NCBI GenBank assembly: GCA_937921505.1 | Contig: CAKZUB010000029.1 | Span: 18,509-82,508, forward strand | Direction: 5' to 3' | Origin: an uncultured Clostridia bacterium | GTDB taxonomy: Bacteria > Bacillota > Clostridia > Lachnospirales > Cellulosilyticaceae | DNA: 64,000 nt | Part shown: positions 53,096 through 62,100 of the stretch, in pieces | How the letters are laid out: the number at the start of each line of letters is the position of its first letter | Position numbering within the stretch: the stretch's first letter is position 1 | The notes under the pieces: model-generated | Told to the model about the DNA's origin: nothing | Seen by the model: the letters and a program-made list of their open reading frames with translations, nothing else | Databases searched by the model: none | Made by a program: the position numbers and the translations under genes

Positions 53096-54028
53096 ATGAA
53101 AAATATATTAATATCTGGTTTGCTTAATATAGAGACCACTTTGAAAATCAAAGGCTTCCCCATTGAATATTTTCCGATTGACTATCCCTTTTTTGGAATT
53201 CAATCTTCTGTTTCCGGCGTTGCAGTAAATATTGCTAAGGCTCAGAAAGCGTTAGGTAATGAGGTAACAGTCTTATCTTTTATAGGTGAGGACATGGAGG
53301 GGGACCAGGTCCTTCAAAGTCTTAAGCAGGATAGAATTAAGACAGATTATATTCAGCATGTATTAGAAAAAACTCCAGCCTCTGTTGTTCTTTATGATAA
53401 TGAAGGTAAGAGACAGATTTATTGTGATCTAAAGGACGTACAGGAAAAGTCTTACGCTCTAGAGGATGCAGAAATGGCTTTGGCTCTATGTGATATTGCT
53501 GTGATTTGTAATTCTAATTTTAATCGGAGGCTACTAAAAGCAGCAAAGGAAAAAGGGAAAATAATCGCTACCGATGTGCATGTATTAAGTGATATTAAAG
53601 ACGAATATAATCAGGATTTTCTACGTGCAGCAGATATTCTTTTTCTCAGTGACGAAAATATTAAGACGGATCATGTAGAGTTTATTACTTCGTTAGCAGA
53701 TGCGTTTCAAATAAAGATTATAGTTTTGGGAAGAGGAAGTAAGGGAGCCATGCTCTATCACCGAGAGGAAGGCGCTATATATAAGATGAAGGCAGTAACG
53801 GTAGGAAAAGTAGTGAATACCGTTGGTGCAGGTGATGCTTTATTCAGTGCTTTTATCAATTACTATAGTAAGGGGTATGTACCTCTTGAATCACTTAAAA
53901 GAGCACAGATATTTGCTTCCTATAAGATAGGCTTCAATGGTGCAGCAACCGGATTTATCAATGAGGATAAGCTAGAAGAGCTGTATACAGATATAATATT
54001 TGAATATAAGTTGATAAAATCGTTTTAA
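53096..54028 (+). CDS. PfkB-family carbohydrate kinase
   Basis: This 310-aa ribokinase-like enzyme phosphorylates a sugar or nucleoside. The N-terminal substrate region (SSVSGVAVNIAKAQKALG) and the catalytic C-terminal motif VNTVGAGDALFSAF (base Asp in GAGD) are intact. There is no PTS or transporter next to it. ATG 53096 begins 1 base after the regulator stop; GGAG is 8 bases upstream. The substrate is unknown. Confidence 0.9.
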   Translation: MKNILISGLLNIETTLKIKGFPIEYFPIDYPFFGIQSSVSGVAVNIAKAQKALGNEVTVLSFIGEDMEGDQVLQSLKQDRIKTDYIQHVLEKTPASVVLYDNEGKRQIYCDLKDVQEKSYALEDAEMALALCDIAVICNSNFNRRLLKAAKEKGKIIATDVHVLSDIKDEYNQDFLRAADILFLSDENIKTDHVEFITSLADAFQIKIIVLGRGSKGAMLYHREEGAIYKMKAVTVGKVVNTVGAGDALFSAFINYYSKGYVPLESLKRAQIFASYKIGFNGAATGFINEDKLEELYTDIIFEYKLIKSF

Positions 54029-54106
54029 TTTTGAAATTCTCTATTCTTCTTAGTATAAAAACTGTTGAACAAAGCCCCACAAACCTTTGAATAAAGATTT
54101 GTGGTA

Positions 54107-54267
54107 GGACTTTCGGGGCACTTGCAACTTTTTTTAATAAACTCAAAGGGTTTAGACACGTTTTACATATAATGTAAAATCTACGTTTTTATCTCTAAAA
54201 TATTGATTTATGTCAAAAAACACCATATAATCATTTCTTACATAAAAATATCTTACAAGAGAACAAA
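54107..54267 (+). repeat. IS left end, copy 3 (with transposase start)
   Basis: This is the most complete copy: GGACTTTCGGGGCAC through TCTAAAATATTG, then the region leading into a recognisable transposase N-terminus at 54268. It supplies the reference for the other two copies. Confidence 0.8.
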
Positions 54268-54558
54268 ATGAGTAAAATCTACTTAAAGAAATTGCTGAAA
54301 TATATGAAAGAAGTTTATCATATAGAAAATGCTATAAAACATCTAAAAGATCGAAGAACAAATCCAAAATATAGCACTGCTGAGGCCATCCTCCCAGTGC
54401 TTTTTGGTTTGCTGATAAGAATACAAAGTTTTAATGAGTTTAAATTTAGATTGAAAAGCAAGGATTTTTAAAATGTCATTTCAAAAAAGATGAAATTGCC
54501 ACAGATAGATACTATAAGAGATACACTTAAAGTTGTTGATAATAAAGGGTTATCGTAA
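54268..54558 (+). pseudogene. Truncated transposase (DDE-type IS)
   Basis: The frame encodes MSKIYLKKLLKYMKEVYHIE ... VLFGLLIRIQSFNEF, continues through an in-frame TAA at 54469-54471 where a Lys codon is expected, then reads NVISKKMKLPQIDTIRDTLK and VVDNKGL before stopping. I recognise this as the N-terminus of a Clostridia transposase. The rest of the enzyme and the right end are absent. It is dead. Confidence 0.7.
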
Positions 54559-54649
54559 AGGATAACAACCTTTGCATTTCGCGAATATGAAGTTACTATT
54601 ATGGGGTAATAATGGTATAATTAAGACGTAATTTAAGGAGGTCCATATT

Positions 54650-54815
54650 ATGCCACAGGTTATTCCAATTAAAGATTTAAAGAATACATCAGGGATTTCA
54701 AAAATGTGCCATGTAGCAGAAGAACCAATTTATATAACGAAGAATGGTTATTATGAGTATCGAGATGTATGAAAGTAGAATGAAGAGATTAAATTGTAAC
54801 TTGGCCTTAGGATAA
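54650..54815 (+). pseudogene. Frameshifted Phd/YefM-type antitoxin
   Basis: ATG 54650 behind AAGGAGG starts MPQVIPIKDLKNTSGISKMC and continues to ITKNGY, the N-terminal part of a Phd/YefM antitoxin. Here a 14-base piece between two GGTTAT copies appears lost, so the frame ends at 54772. In the +1 frame the expected continuation IMSIEMYESRMKRL appears and stops at 54815. No RelE/ParE toxin follows. Confidence 0.6.
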
Positions 54816-54835
54816 AGATAAAGGGAGGCGGATCA

Positions 54836-55567
54836 ATGATTAGTATTGCAATCTGCGATGACGAATTGCAAGAACTTGAGCGCGCGCATAGCTTTCTTAC
54901 AAAGTACATACAGGAGCACCCACAATATGAAATAACAATACAATCCTTTTCAGCCCCTTTAGAACTGTTATCTTATGTGGCGGAGCATGGAGGGTTTGAC
55001 ATACTGCTTTTAGATATCTATATGGCTGGTATGCTGGGAACCGATGCAGCAAGAGAGTTGCGGCAGCTAGGAGATAACGGAGAAATTATATTTATTACCA
55101 CATCCAGGGATCACGCTATTGAAGCTTTTGAAGTAGAAGCTGCGCAATATTTGATCAAACCCTATGATGAAGCGAGAATTTTAGCCGCATTGGATAGGGT
55201 TATGCAACGTGTAAATAGAGATAGGCGCGTTATTGTCACCCTTAAGACATCAGAGGGGATGACTCGCCTTGCGATTCGGGATGTGGTGTTTACGGAAACC
55301 GGACGAAACAACTACCAGATTGTTCATACCATTCAAGGAAAGAAGATCGAGGTGCGCATGACAGCCACGGAACTTTTTGAGTTGCTCTCACAGAATAAAC
55401 TTTTCGTTAGGTGTGGTGCTTCTATAAACTTGAATCTCAAATACATCCGCCAGATTTCTAAGGATAACATAACCTTTGATACGGGTGAACACCTAGCTTA
55501 TCCTTACCGCGCCTATCAAAAACTCAAAGAGGCGTTTTTGCGCTTTCAAATGTTCACAGAGGAATAA
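54836..55567 (+). CDS. LytTR-family response regulator
   Basis: This 243-aa protein has a receiver domain (~1-120; acidic pocket ICDDELQELE, phospho-Asp in LLLDIYMAG, Lys in QYLIKPYD) and a LytTR DNA-binding domain (~140-235; FTETGRNNYQIVHT, RCGASINLNLKYI). LytTR proteins bind paired direct repeats, usually as activators. AAAGGGAGGCGG precedes the ATG. The likely partner GHKL kinase follows. This region has a higher GC content than the left part. Confidence 0.93.
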   Translation: MISIAICDDELQELERAHSFLTKYIQEHPQYEITIQSFSAPLELLSYVAEHGGFDILLLDIYMAGMLGTDAARELRQLGDNGEIIFITTSRDHAIEAFEVEAAQYLIKPYDEARILAALDRVMQRVNRDRRVIVTLKTSEGMTRLAIRDVVFTETGRNNYQIVHTIQGKKIEVRMTATELFELLSQNKLFVRCGASINLNLKYIRQISKDNITFDTGEHLAYPYRAYQKLKEAFLRFQMFTEE

Positions 55568-55574
55568 AACGTGT

Positions 55575-55640
55575 CAATTGCCCCTAAAATGATGGCAATT
55601 ACCCCAAAAAAATTTTTTTTGGTAGTTTTGTGCTAGGATA
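55575..55640 (+). promoter_or_regulatory. LytTR-type paired direct repeat and promoter, copy 1
   Basis: CAATTGCCCC (55575) and CAATTACCCC (55596) are direct repeats exactly 21 bp apart. TAGGAT (55634-55639) lies 38 bp after the second repeat and serves as a likely -10; the -35 is poor. The same arrangement recurs at 59005-59069. The spacing fits LytTR dimers, although the sequence differs from the textbook consensus. Confidence 0.7.
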
Positions 55641-55662
55641 AGGCTAAGAAGGGAGGTGGCAA

Positions 55663-56967
55663 ATGATATACTACGTGTCAGTATTTTTCTCATTTTTGCA
55701 ATCTGTGATCGGCTTTACGCTGATGTCATCTGCTGTTATGCGCTTTCGGGAGCCTATAAAAAAACGCGTCATAACAGGATTGTTTGTCATGCTTTTTGGG
55801 ATAAGCCTCCTGAGTTATCAATTATATACACAGGGCGTTGACTCAGTAAATCGATTTGCAATCTTGATCATTTTAGTCATAGAGCTTTCGTGGTTTTTGA
55901 TTTGTTCAGGTGATCATTTTTTTGTGTCGTTTTTTAGTTTTTTAACCTTTGTGAATATTTATGTGTCGATTAGCTATATCAGTGATACCTTAGCGATGCA
56001 TGCGGAGGGTATCGCTTTTGTCATTGGACGTATCGTTATTCGCTTGGTCATATACATTATCATTCTGCCACTGCTGTTTAAATATGTGCGCCCACGCTTT
56101 CGAAGACTGGTGGATGCTTTAGACCAGGAATGGCGGGCAGCCGTGTTGGTGCCGTTGATGTTTTTAATCATGCAAATCATGGTGCTATACTATCCGGCGC
56201 CCTATTGGTATTGGACTCATGATAATTGGTACAGATTCATTATTATCACGGTCTACCTTTTGTTTTTGGCGGTTTATTACCTCTTGTATATTCAGGCCAA
56301 TGCTATTGTTGAAAAATATGCACTTGAAAAGCGGCAGCTACTGATGGCACAGCAGGAGAAACTGTGGGAATCAGAACTTGCCCGCCAGAAGGCGACAGCA
56401 ACTTTGGTATTTCAGCAGCGGCACGATATGCATCATCACAACGCAGTCATTATAGAGATGTTGCAAAACGGTGATACGGATCAACTGAAGACTTATATGA
56501 AAAGCTTTGACGAAGCACTTCATGAACACAACGCCAACTCCTTTTGCACAAACCCAATTGCCAATAGCATTTTTAATGTTTACGCCCGCACGGCAGAGGT
56601 GGAGGGGATCAAGACGACGTTTCGTGTAAGCTTGCCAAAGGTCATCGGCATTGATAACATCGACCTCACCTGTGTACTGGGAAACGCTTTAGAAAATGCG
56701 GTGGAAGGCTGTTTGCGGCTGCCAAGGGACGAGGAAAAGGAAATCATAGTTACTGTTAAATTTATTGATAACCGTTTGCGTGTGCAGGTGGAGAACACCT
56801 GCCGAACTGACATCGTATTTGAAGGCGAGTTGCCAATAACCCAAAAACAAGGCGGCGGAACGGGCATAAAAAGCATCCTCTACACCGCCGAACGTTACGA
56901 CGGTACGGCAGGCTTTTCAGTAATGGACGGAAAGTTCATCACACAAATCGTTCTCAATGGGAATTAA
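55663..56967 (+). CDS. GHKL-type membrane sensor histidine kinase
   Basis: This 434-aa kinase has an N-terminal membrane domain of about six TM helices (~5-210), a helical dimerisation segment with the phospho-acceptor-like FQQRHDMHHHNAVIIEML (~250), and a GHKL ATPase with N box LGNALENAVEGC and G box GGGTGIKSI. This is the AgrC-like class that usually pairs with LytTR regulators, here the preceding gene. AAGGGAGGTGG precedes the ATG. The signal is unknown; no AgrD-like peptide gene is evident. Confidence 0.92.
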   Translation: MIYYVSVFFSFLQSVIGFTLMSSAVMRFREPIKKRVITGLFVMLFGISLLSYQLYTQGVDSVNRFAILIILVIELSWFLICSGDHFFVSFFSFLTFVNIYVSISYISDTLAMHAEGIAFVIGRIVIRLVIYIIILPLLFKYVRPRFRRLVDALDQEWRAAVLVPLMFLIMQIMVLYYPAPYWYWTHDNWYRFIIITVYLLFLAVYYLLYIQANAIVEKYALEKRQLLMAQQEKLWESELARQKATATLVFQQRHDMHHHNAVIIEMLQNGDTDQLKTYMKSFDEALHEHNANSFCTNPIANSIFNVYARTAEVEGIKTTFRVSLPKVIGIDNIDLTCVLGNALENAVEGCLRLPRDEEKEIIVTVKFIDNRLRVQVENTCRTDIVFEGELPITQKQGGGTGIKSILYTAERYDGTAGFSVMDGKFITQIVLNGN

Positions 56968-57021
56968 AAAAATCCATATTTGATGCAGATACTGGTAGAA
57001 GCAGTTTGAAAGGAGATTTGC

Positions 57022-58917
57022 ATGCTAAAATTCAATAAAAAGACCATTAAAGGCGAGTTTTTTGTGACGGGATTAACCAGTGTTCTGATTATTTCTATGA
57101 TTTTTATTGCACTAACTCTGGGGAGTGTTTACATGCTGAGGCTTGAAAATGCCCGTCAGACACTTAAAACAGCGAATTTGCATATAGCAACATACACTGA
57201 TGGTGTTTTAGAGAGTTTAGTGATGTCGACTAAAACAAATGCGGCTTTTCCTGGGGCGATGGACTACGATTCGGATAACTACCTAGCGCAAAGTGGTCTA
57301 TTGCAGCTATTTGCAGCGACGACTCGAGCTAATCCTAATATCAAATATTCCTTTGCAGGATATGAAGATGGTTCGCTGTTGATTGAAGGCTATGTACCGC
57401 CCGTGGGCTATGATGCGCGCTTGCGCCCTTGGTATACATCAGCTGTGGAGCGGTATCCTGATATTTCGGTGGGTCTACCTTATCAAGATGCAAAAACCGA
57501 GGAGTGGTTGGTTTCTGTTTCTCTAGCGATGGTCGATGACGAGGGTCAGTTAATAGGCGTTATGGCGGTGGATTGTACCCTTGAGTATGTTAAATCCCTT
57601 ATGTTGCAAGCGACCTATTTTGACTCCCAGACCAATTATGTACTGGATAAAAATAGACAAGTTCTTGTACATAAGAACAGGGGCTTTTTGCATCAATCCG
57701 CAGATACCTTTGTCCCTGGCTTATCACAGCAGTTTTCTGCAGATGCGGGATTTATACACTATAACTTACAGGGGACTAAGAAGCTTGCTTATTATAAAAA
57801 CTTGAAATCTTCGGACTGGATGATCGTCTCAGCCATCGATGTCTCCGAGGTAACAGTTCCGATTATAGTCATGCTGATTTATAGTGTTATAGGGTTAGTT
57901 TTCTTAAGTGTGGTGTTGGCTATTGGCCAAGTGAAGCTTTACGAGAAACGATTTGTAAAACCCATTAATTTATTAAGAGATCACATCGATGAGCTTACAT
58001 TAGGTAAAGATATTAGGCAACTGAGTACTCAGTACTCCTATTCCAATAGTGAACTCGCAGAGATTGCCAGTCGTATTGTAGAGATGGCGACAAAATCTCT
58101 GAAGAAGAAAACAGATGACCTAAAGCTGATTTTGGATGCAACAAGCGATGCAATTCTCGTGTTAAGTGTTGGGGCGCAAGTTATTCATATGAATGAAAAA
58201 TATGCTGATATACAGGCGGATTTGTCTAGAGCGTTAGAAGGTGATGGTCCAATGAGCGATCGACTCTTTTCTCGAAAAGAGATTTTGGACATGGTCTATT
58301 TAGAAGATGGGCAAGTGTTGGAACAATACACCTGTCCAGTGCTTGAAAATGGAGAATTAATCGGTCAATTGTGGCGTTATCGCGATGTGACTGACCGAGT
58401 ACGAGCAGAAGAAAACCTCAAGAAATTAGCCACAACAGATGAATTGACAGGGCTTTGGAACCGTCGCTATTTTCTAGAGCGCGGCGTGGTAGAGGTCGGG
58501 GTCCAAGGCCGAACAGGGTTGCCCTTATCCTTACTTTTCATCGATTTGGATTATTTTAAACGCGTCAACGACACTTATGGCCATATGGCCGGCGATGAAG
58601 TATTAAGATGTGTCGCGAAGATGCTTAGAAGCAGTGTGCGTAGCACGGATTTAGCGGCGCGCTTGGGCGGAGAGGAATTTTGTGTATTATTACCAAATAC
58701 GCATTTAGTTGCAGCAATCCAACTGACTGAAAAATTGAGAGCATATTTTGATGTACACGCCTGTCCGGTAAGTGATGAGCAGATTCGTTGTACTATCAGT
58801 GTCGGCGTAGCAACGTATACATCAGAGAATGATGGCAGCTTCGAAGACTTGTTAGCCAAGGCGGATCAAGCTTGCTATCGGGCTAAGGACAATGGTCGCA
58901 ATTGCGTGGCATCTTAA
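57022..58917 (+). CDS. CACHE-GGDEF diguanylate cyclase
   Basis: This 631-aa membrane sensor synthesises c-di-GMP. It has TM1 (~12-38), a double-CACHE domain (~40-275; GYDARLRPWYTSAVE), TM2 (~280-305), a HAMP-like linker, a PAS-like region (~360-465) and a GGDEF domain (~470-631) with the active motif GGEEF. The product-inhibition site RSTD lies five residues upstream (RSTD-LAARL-GGEEF). AAAGGAG precedes the ATG. It is 54 bases after the kinase, so all three signalling genes are linked. Confidence 0.93.
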   Translation: MLKFNKKTIKGEFFVTGLTSVLIISMIFIALTLGSVYMLRLENARQTLKTANLHIATYTDGVLESLVMSTKTNAAFPGAMDYDSDNYLAQSGLLQLFAATTRANPNIKYSFAGYEDGSLLIEGYVPPVGYDARLRPWYTSAVERYPDISVGLPYQDAKTEEWLVSVSLAMVDDEGQLIGVMAVDCTLEYVKSLMLQATYFDSQTNYVLDKNRQVLVHKNRGFLHQSADTFVPGLSQQFSADAGFIHYNLQGTKKLAYYKNLKSSDWMIVSAIDVSEVTVPIIVMLIYSVIGLVFLSVVLAIGQVKLYEKRFVKPINLLRDHIDELTLGKDIRQLSTQYSYSNSELAEIASRIVEMATKSLKKKTDDLKLILDATSDAILVLSVGAQVIHMNEKYADIQADLSRALEGDGPMSDRLFSRKEILDMVYLEDGQVLEQYTCPVLENGELIGQLWRYRDVTDRVRAEENLKKLATTDELTGLWNRRYFLERGVVEVGVQGRTGLPLSLLFIDLDYFKRVNDTYGHMAGDEVLRCVAKMLRSSVRSTDLAARLGGEEFCVLLPNTHLVAAIQLTEKLRAYFDVHACPVSDEQIRCTISVGVATYTSENDGSFEDLLAKADQACYRAKDNGRNCVAS

Positions 58918-58955
58918 TAATGGGAATTGAAATAATTTACAATTAAAGAAGACTT

Positions 58956-58991
58956 AAGCAGCTGTCAAGCACCTCTGATAGCTGCTTTTTT
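58956..58991 (+). terminator. Intrinsic terminator after the diguanylate cyclase
   Basis: AAGCAGCTGTCA pairs with TGATAGCTGCTT (one G-U), loop ~8 nt, followed by T's. Confidence 0.88.
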
Positions 58992-59004
58992 CGCCAAAAA
59001 TAGG

Positions 59005-59069
59005 CAATTACCCCTAAAAACATGGCAATTACCCCAAAAACGGTTTTGAGTTGTTAATTTTGATAGAAT
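59005..59069 (+). promoter_or_regulatory. LytTR-type paired direct repeat and promoter, copy 2
   Basis: CAATTACCCC (59005) and CAATTACCCC (59026) are exact direct repeats 21 bp apart; TAGAAT (59064-59069) lies 38 bp after the second, as in copy 1. It precedes the SLH surface protein gene by about 45 bp and is probably its activator-dependent promoter. Confidence 0.75.
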
Positions 59070-59113
59070 ATGAAGGTAAATTATTTGTTCGAAAAAAGGA
59101 GGATAAATATAAG

Positions 59114-62100
59114 ATGATAAAAAGATATTTAAGTATTTTGATTTCGATGTGCATGGTATTGGCATTGTTACCCGCCGTGGCGTTTGCGGCAACATACTAC
59201 GATATTTGGGTGGGCGGTACACAAGTCACCAGCGACAATGCAAGCAACGTGACCGGCTCAGGCATCGACGGCACCGTCACCTACGACGAAGGCACCAACA
59301 CCCTTACGCTAAACAACGCGGTAATTACGAATTTTTATACGGATTCATTTAGTCATGGTGCGGGGATCTATTCATCGGGTGACCTAAATATAGTTCTGCA
59401 AGGCAACAGTACTATAGACATCGCTCCACCTATAAGAGCTAGTGGGATTATGAGCCAGAATGGTGGCGTTAACCTGAGTGGTACAGGTCATCTTACTGTA
59501 AACCTTGGCACATCCTCACAGTTTGGTGTCGGAATTAACACTTATGGGTTTAATAGTACCACTAGAATCATTGGGTGCGCATTAACAGTAAACGGAGGAA
59601 CGACCACGGAGAGTACTAACGCAAGCTCCATAGGCATTAGTGTTTCTGGTTCGCTTTATATTGAAGATTCCACTGTTATTGCCAATGGAGGTTCCGCGCC
59701 TTTTGCAGCCAGCTTTGGCATCTTAGCAGAGAAACCAATTACTATAATAAACTCAACGGTGATAGCTACAGGTGATACAAGGGCGGTCTATCGTGTACAA
59801 ACTATAAGTGCTGAAGGTTCTGTGGTGACTGCGTCGATGGATAAAACAGGCACTGGTGCATCAACCGTTACAATCGAAGACGCTACCAGCGCATCTAACA
59901 CCTACAAGTATGTGAATATCACCCCAGGCGCAGGTATTGTTGGACCAGTGACATTGATTGTATCCTCTGCTGTTGCAGATGACAGTGCAGATCGTGGAGA
60001 GAATGCGACGTACAAAACTCTTGGCGGTGCCATTAGTAAGGCTGAAAGTGGTGACACGATTAAGTTAACAACAGATATTAACCTGGTTGCCAGTGGTGTT
60101 AGTATCGCTGACAAAAATATAGTCCTCGATCTAAACGGACAAAATTTTGTAGTAACGTACCATGCTTTTGCCATTGAATTAACCGGCACTGCAAGCTTGG
60201 AAGTCAAAGACACAAGCACAGGCGCAGCGGGAGAATTGTCTGGAAACGTCCGAGCAATCTGGAACAAAGGCACCGGTTCGGTCACTGTTTCCGGAGGGAA
60301 GGTGACGTCAGACGTCAATACAATCAACAACCAGAGCACGGGTTCGGTCACTGTTTCTGGCGGGACGGTGACTACAACGAGTGATAGTAGCAATGCAATC
60401 ACCAACAGCAGTAGTGGCAGTGTTACCATTTCCGGCGGGACGGTGACTTCAAACGGCTATACGATTAGTAGCAGCGGTAGTGTTACCGTTTCCGGCGGGA
60501 CGGTGTCTGGCACTACCACTGCAATCTGGAACACCACCAGCGCAGGAACAGTCAACGTTTCCAGTGGTGCCGTGTCTGTAACGAATCCTGCTGGCTATGC
60601 AATCATGAGTACCGGTGGCATAGTTAATGTTTACGGAGGCACAATATCATCATCATCATCATCAGGGATTTCTATTCTTTCTTCGGGGACTTCAAACATA
60701 GTTGGTGGAACACTTGCTAGAGTAAATACGAGTGTGTTAAACATTTCAGGCAACCCGACGCTCACAGTTAGCTTAAGTGCCTTGACAAGCAAGAAGGTAT
60801 CGATTACAGGGGAGATTACAGGGGCGGACGGCAGCATCACTCTCAATGGTCAAGGGCTTGTAAACACAGAGGCGGGCACTGTTGTTGCAACAGCGACAGA
60901 TGCTAACCACGCAGATACGTCCAAGTTCGTGCTTACAAATGTAGCAGGCAAAACGCTTACGAAAAGTGGTGCAGACATCGTGTTTGCGACGGATAGTCCT
61001 ATAGCCCCCACCATCGGTACGCTGAACATTATCGGCATCTTTACAGCGGGGCATCATATAGCGCTGAGTGACCTTACAACATATGTCCCCACAATTACGA
61101 CAAACGGTGCTTCTATAACGGCGCAGGGATGGCAAAGTTCTGTCACCAACGGTGGCAGTGACAACTGGTCAATTTGGCCGACGGACGGTGAGCTTGTACC
61201 CGTTACTACACTCACCTATAAGCTGCGCTATTATGTGACCTACGATGGCACAACGATCACCTCCAACGAGGTGACCCTGAATGTGGTCGGAAATACAACC
61301 ACCCTTGTGCTGTCGGCATCTCCTGCAAGCCCACAGAATACGGGAACGCCCATCACCCTGACCGCAACCCTCACAGGCTTTTTAGCTGGGCCCGGTCTAT
61401 CAGGTCAGACCATCACCTTTAAGAATGGAGGCACAACGCTAGGCACAGCAGCCCTGAATGCCGGCGGTGTGGCAACTTATACCTGGATGCCCGACAGTGC
61501 CGGGACATATTCCCTGGCTGCCGAGTACGCTGCCACAGATTACAACGCAGCTGCTACTTCAAATGAGGTTGTGACCATTACACTTGTTAATCCAGACTCA
61601 CCAGCACTTACAGATATCGAAAAGATAGCCCTGGCTAAAACAGCCATTGAAACTGAACTAAGCAATTTAGCCGTAAGCAATGCAACCACAGCACAGAATA
61701 TACTTGATGCAGCACAGGGTGCAACCCTTCACGGAGTAAGCGTAGCATGGGATGGTACAAATGGCTTTAGTAAAACAAATGCCACAAGCTCAGCGGCAGG
61801 GTCGATAACAGGAACATTGAATCTTACACTGAACAGTGCAAGTGGCACCATTGCAATAAACAAGAACATTGCAACCTTAGTGCCAATGTTTTGGTTCAAT
61901 CCGACAACTAAAACAATTATTGGTTATTCTGGTCCTGCTACAGTTGAAATACCTGCTGAGATTAATGGGGTAGCGGTAGAACATATAGGTGGTGTTCCTG
62001 GTGCATTCCAAGGCAAAGGAATAACATCAGTCATTATACCAAATAGTGTGATCACCATAGCGGACTTTGCGTTTCAAAATAACCAAATCACTTCACTTAC

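Noticed and set aside
59902..61135. Minus-strand frames inside the SLH gene
   Set aside because: They are antisense shadows of the repetitive plus-strand coding sequence, which stays open for 1629 codons with a signal peptide and known domains.
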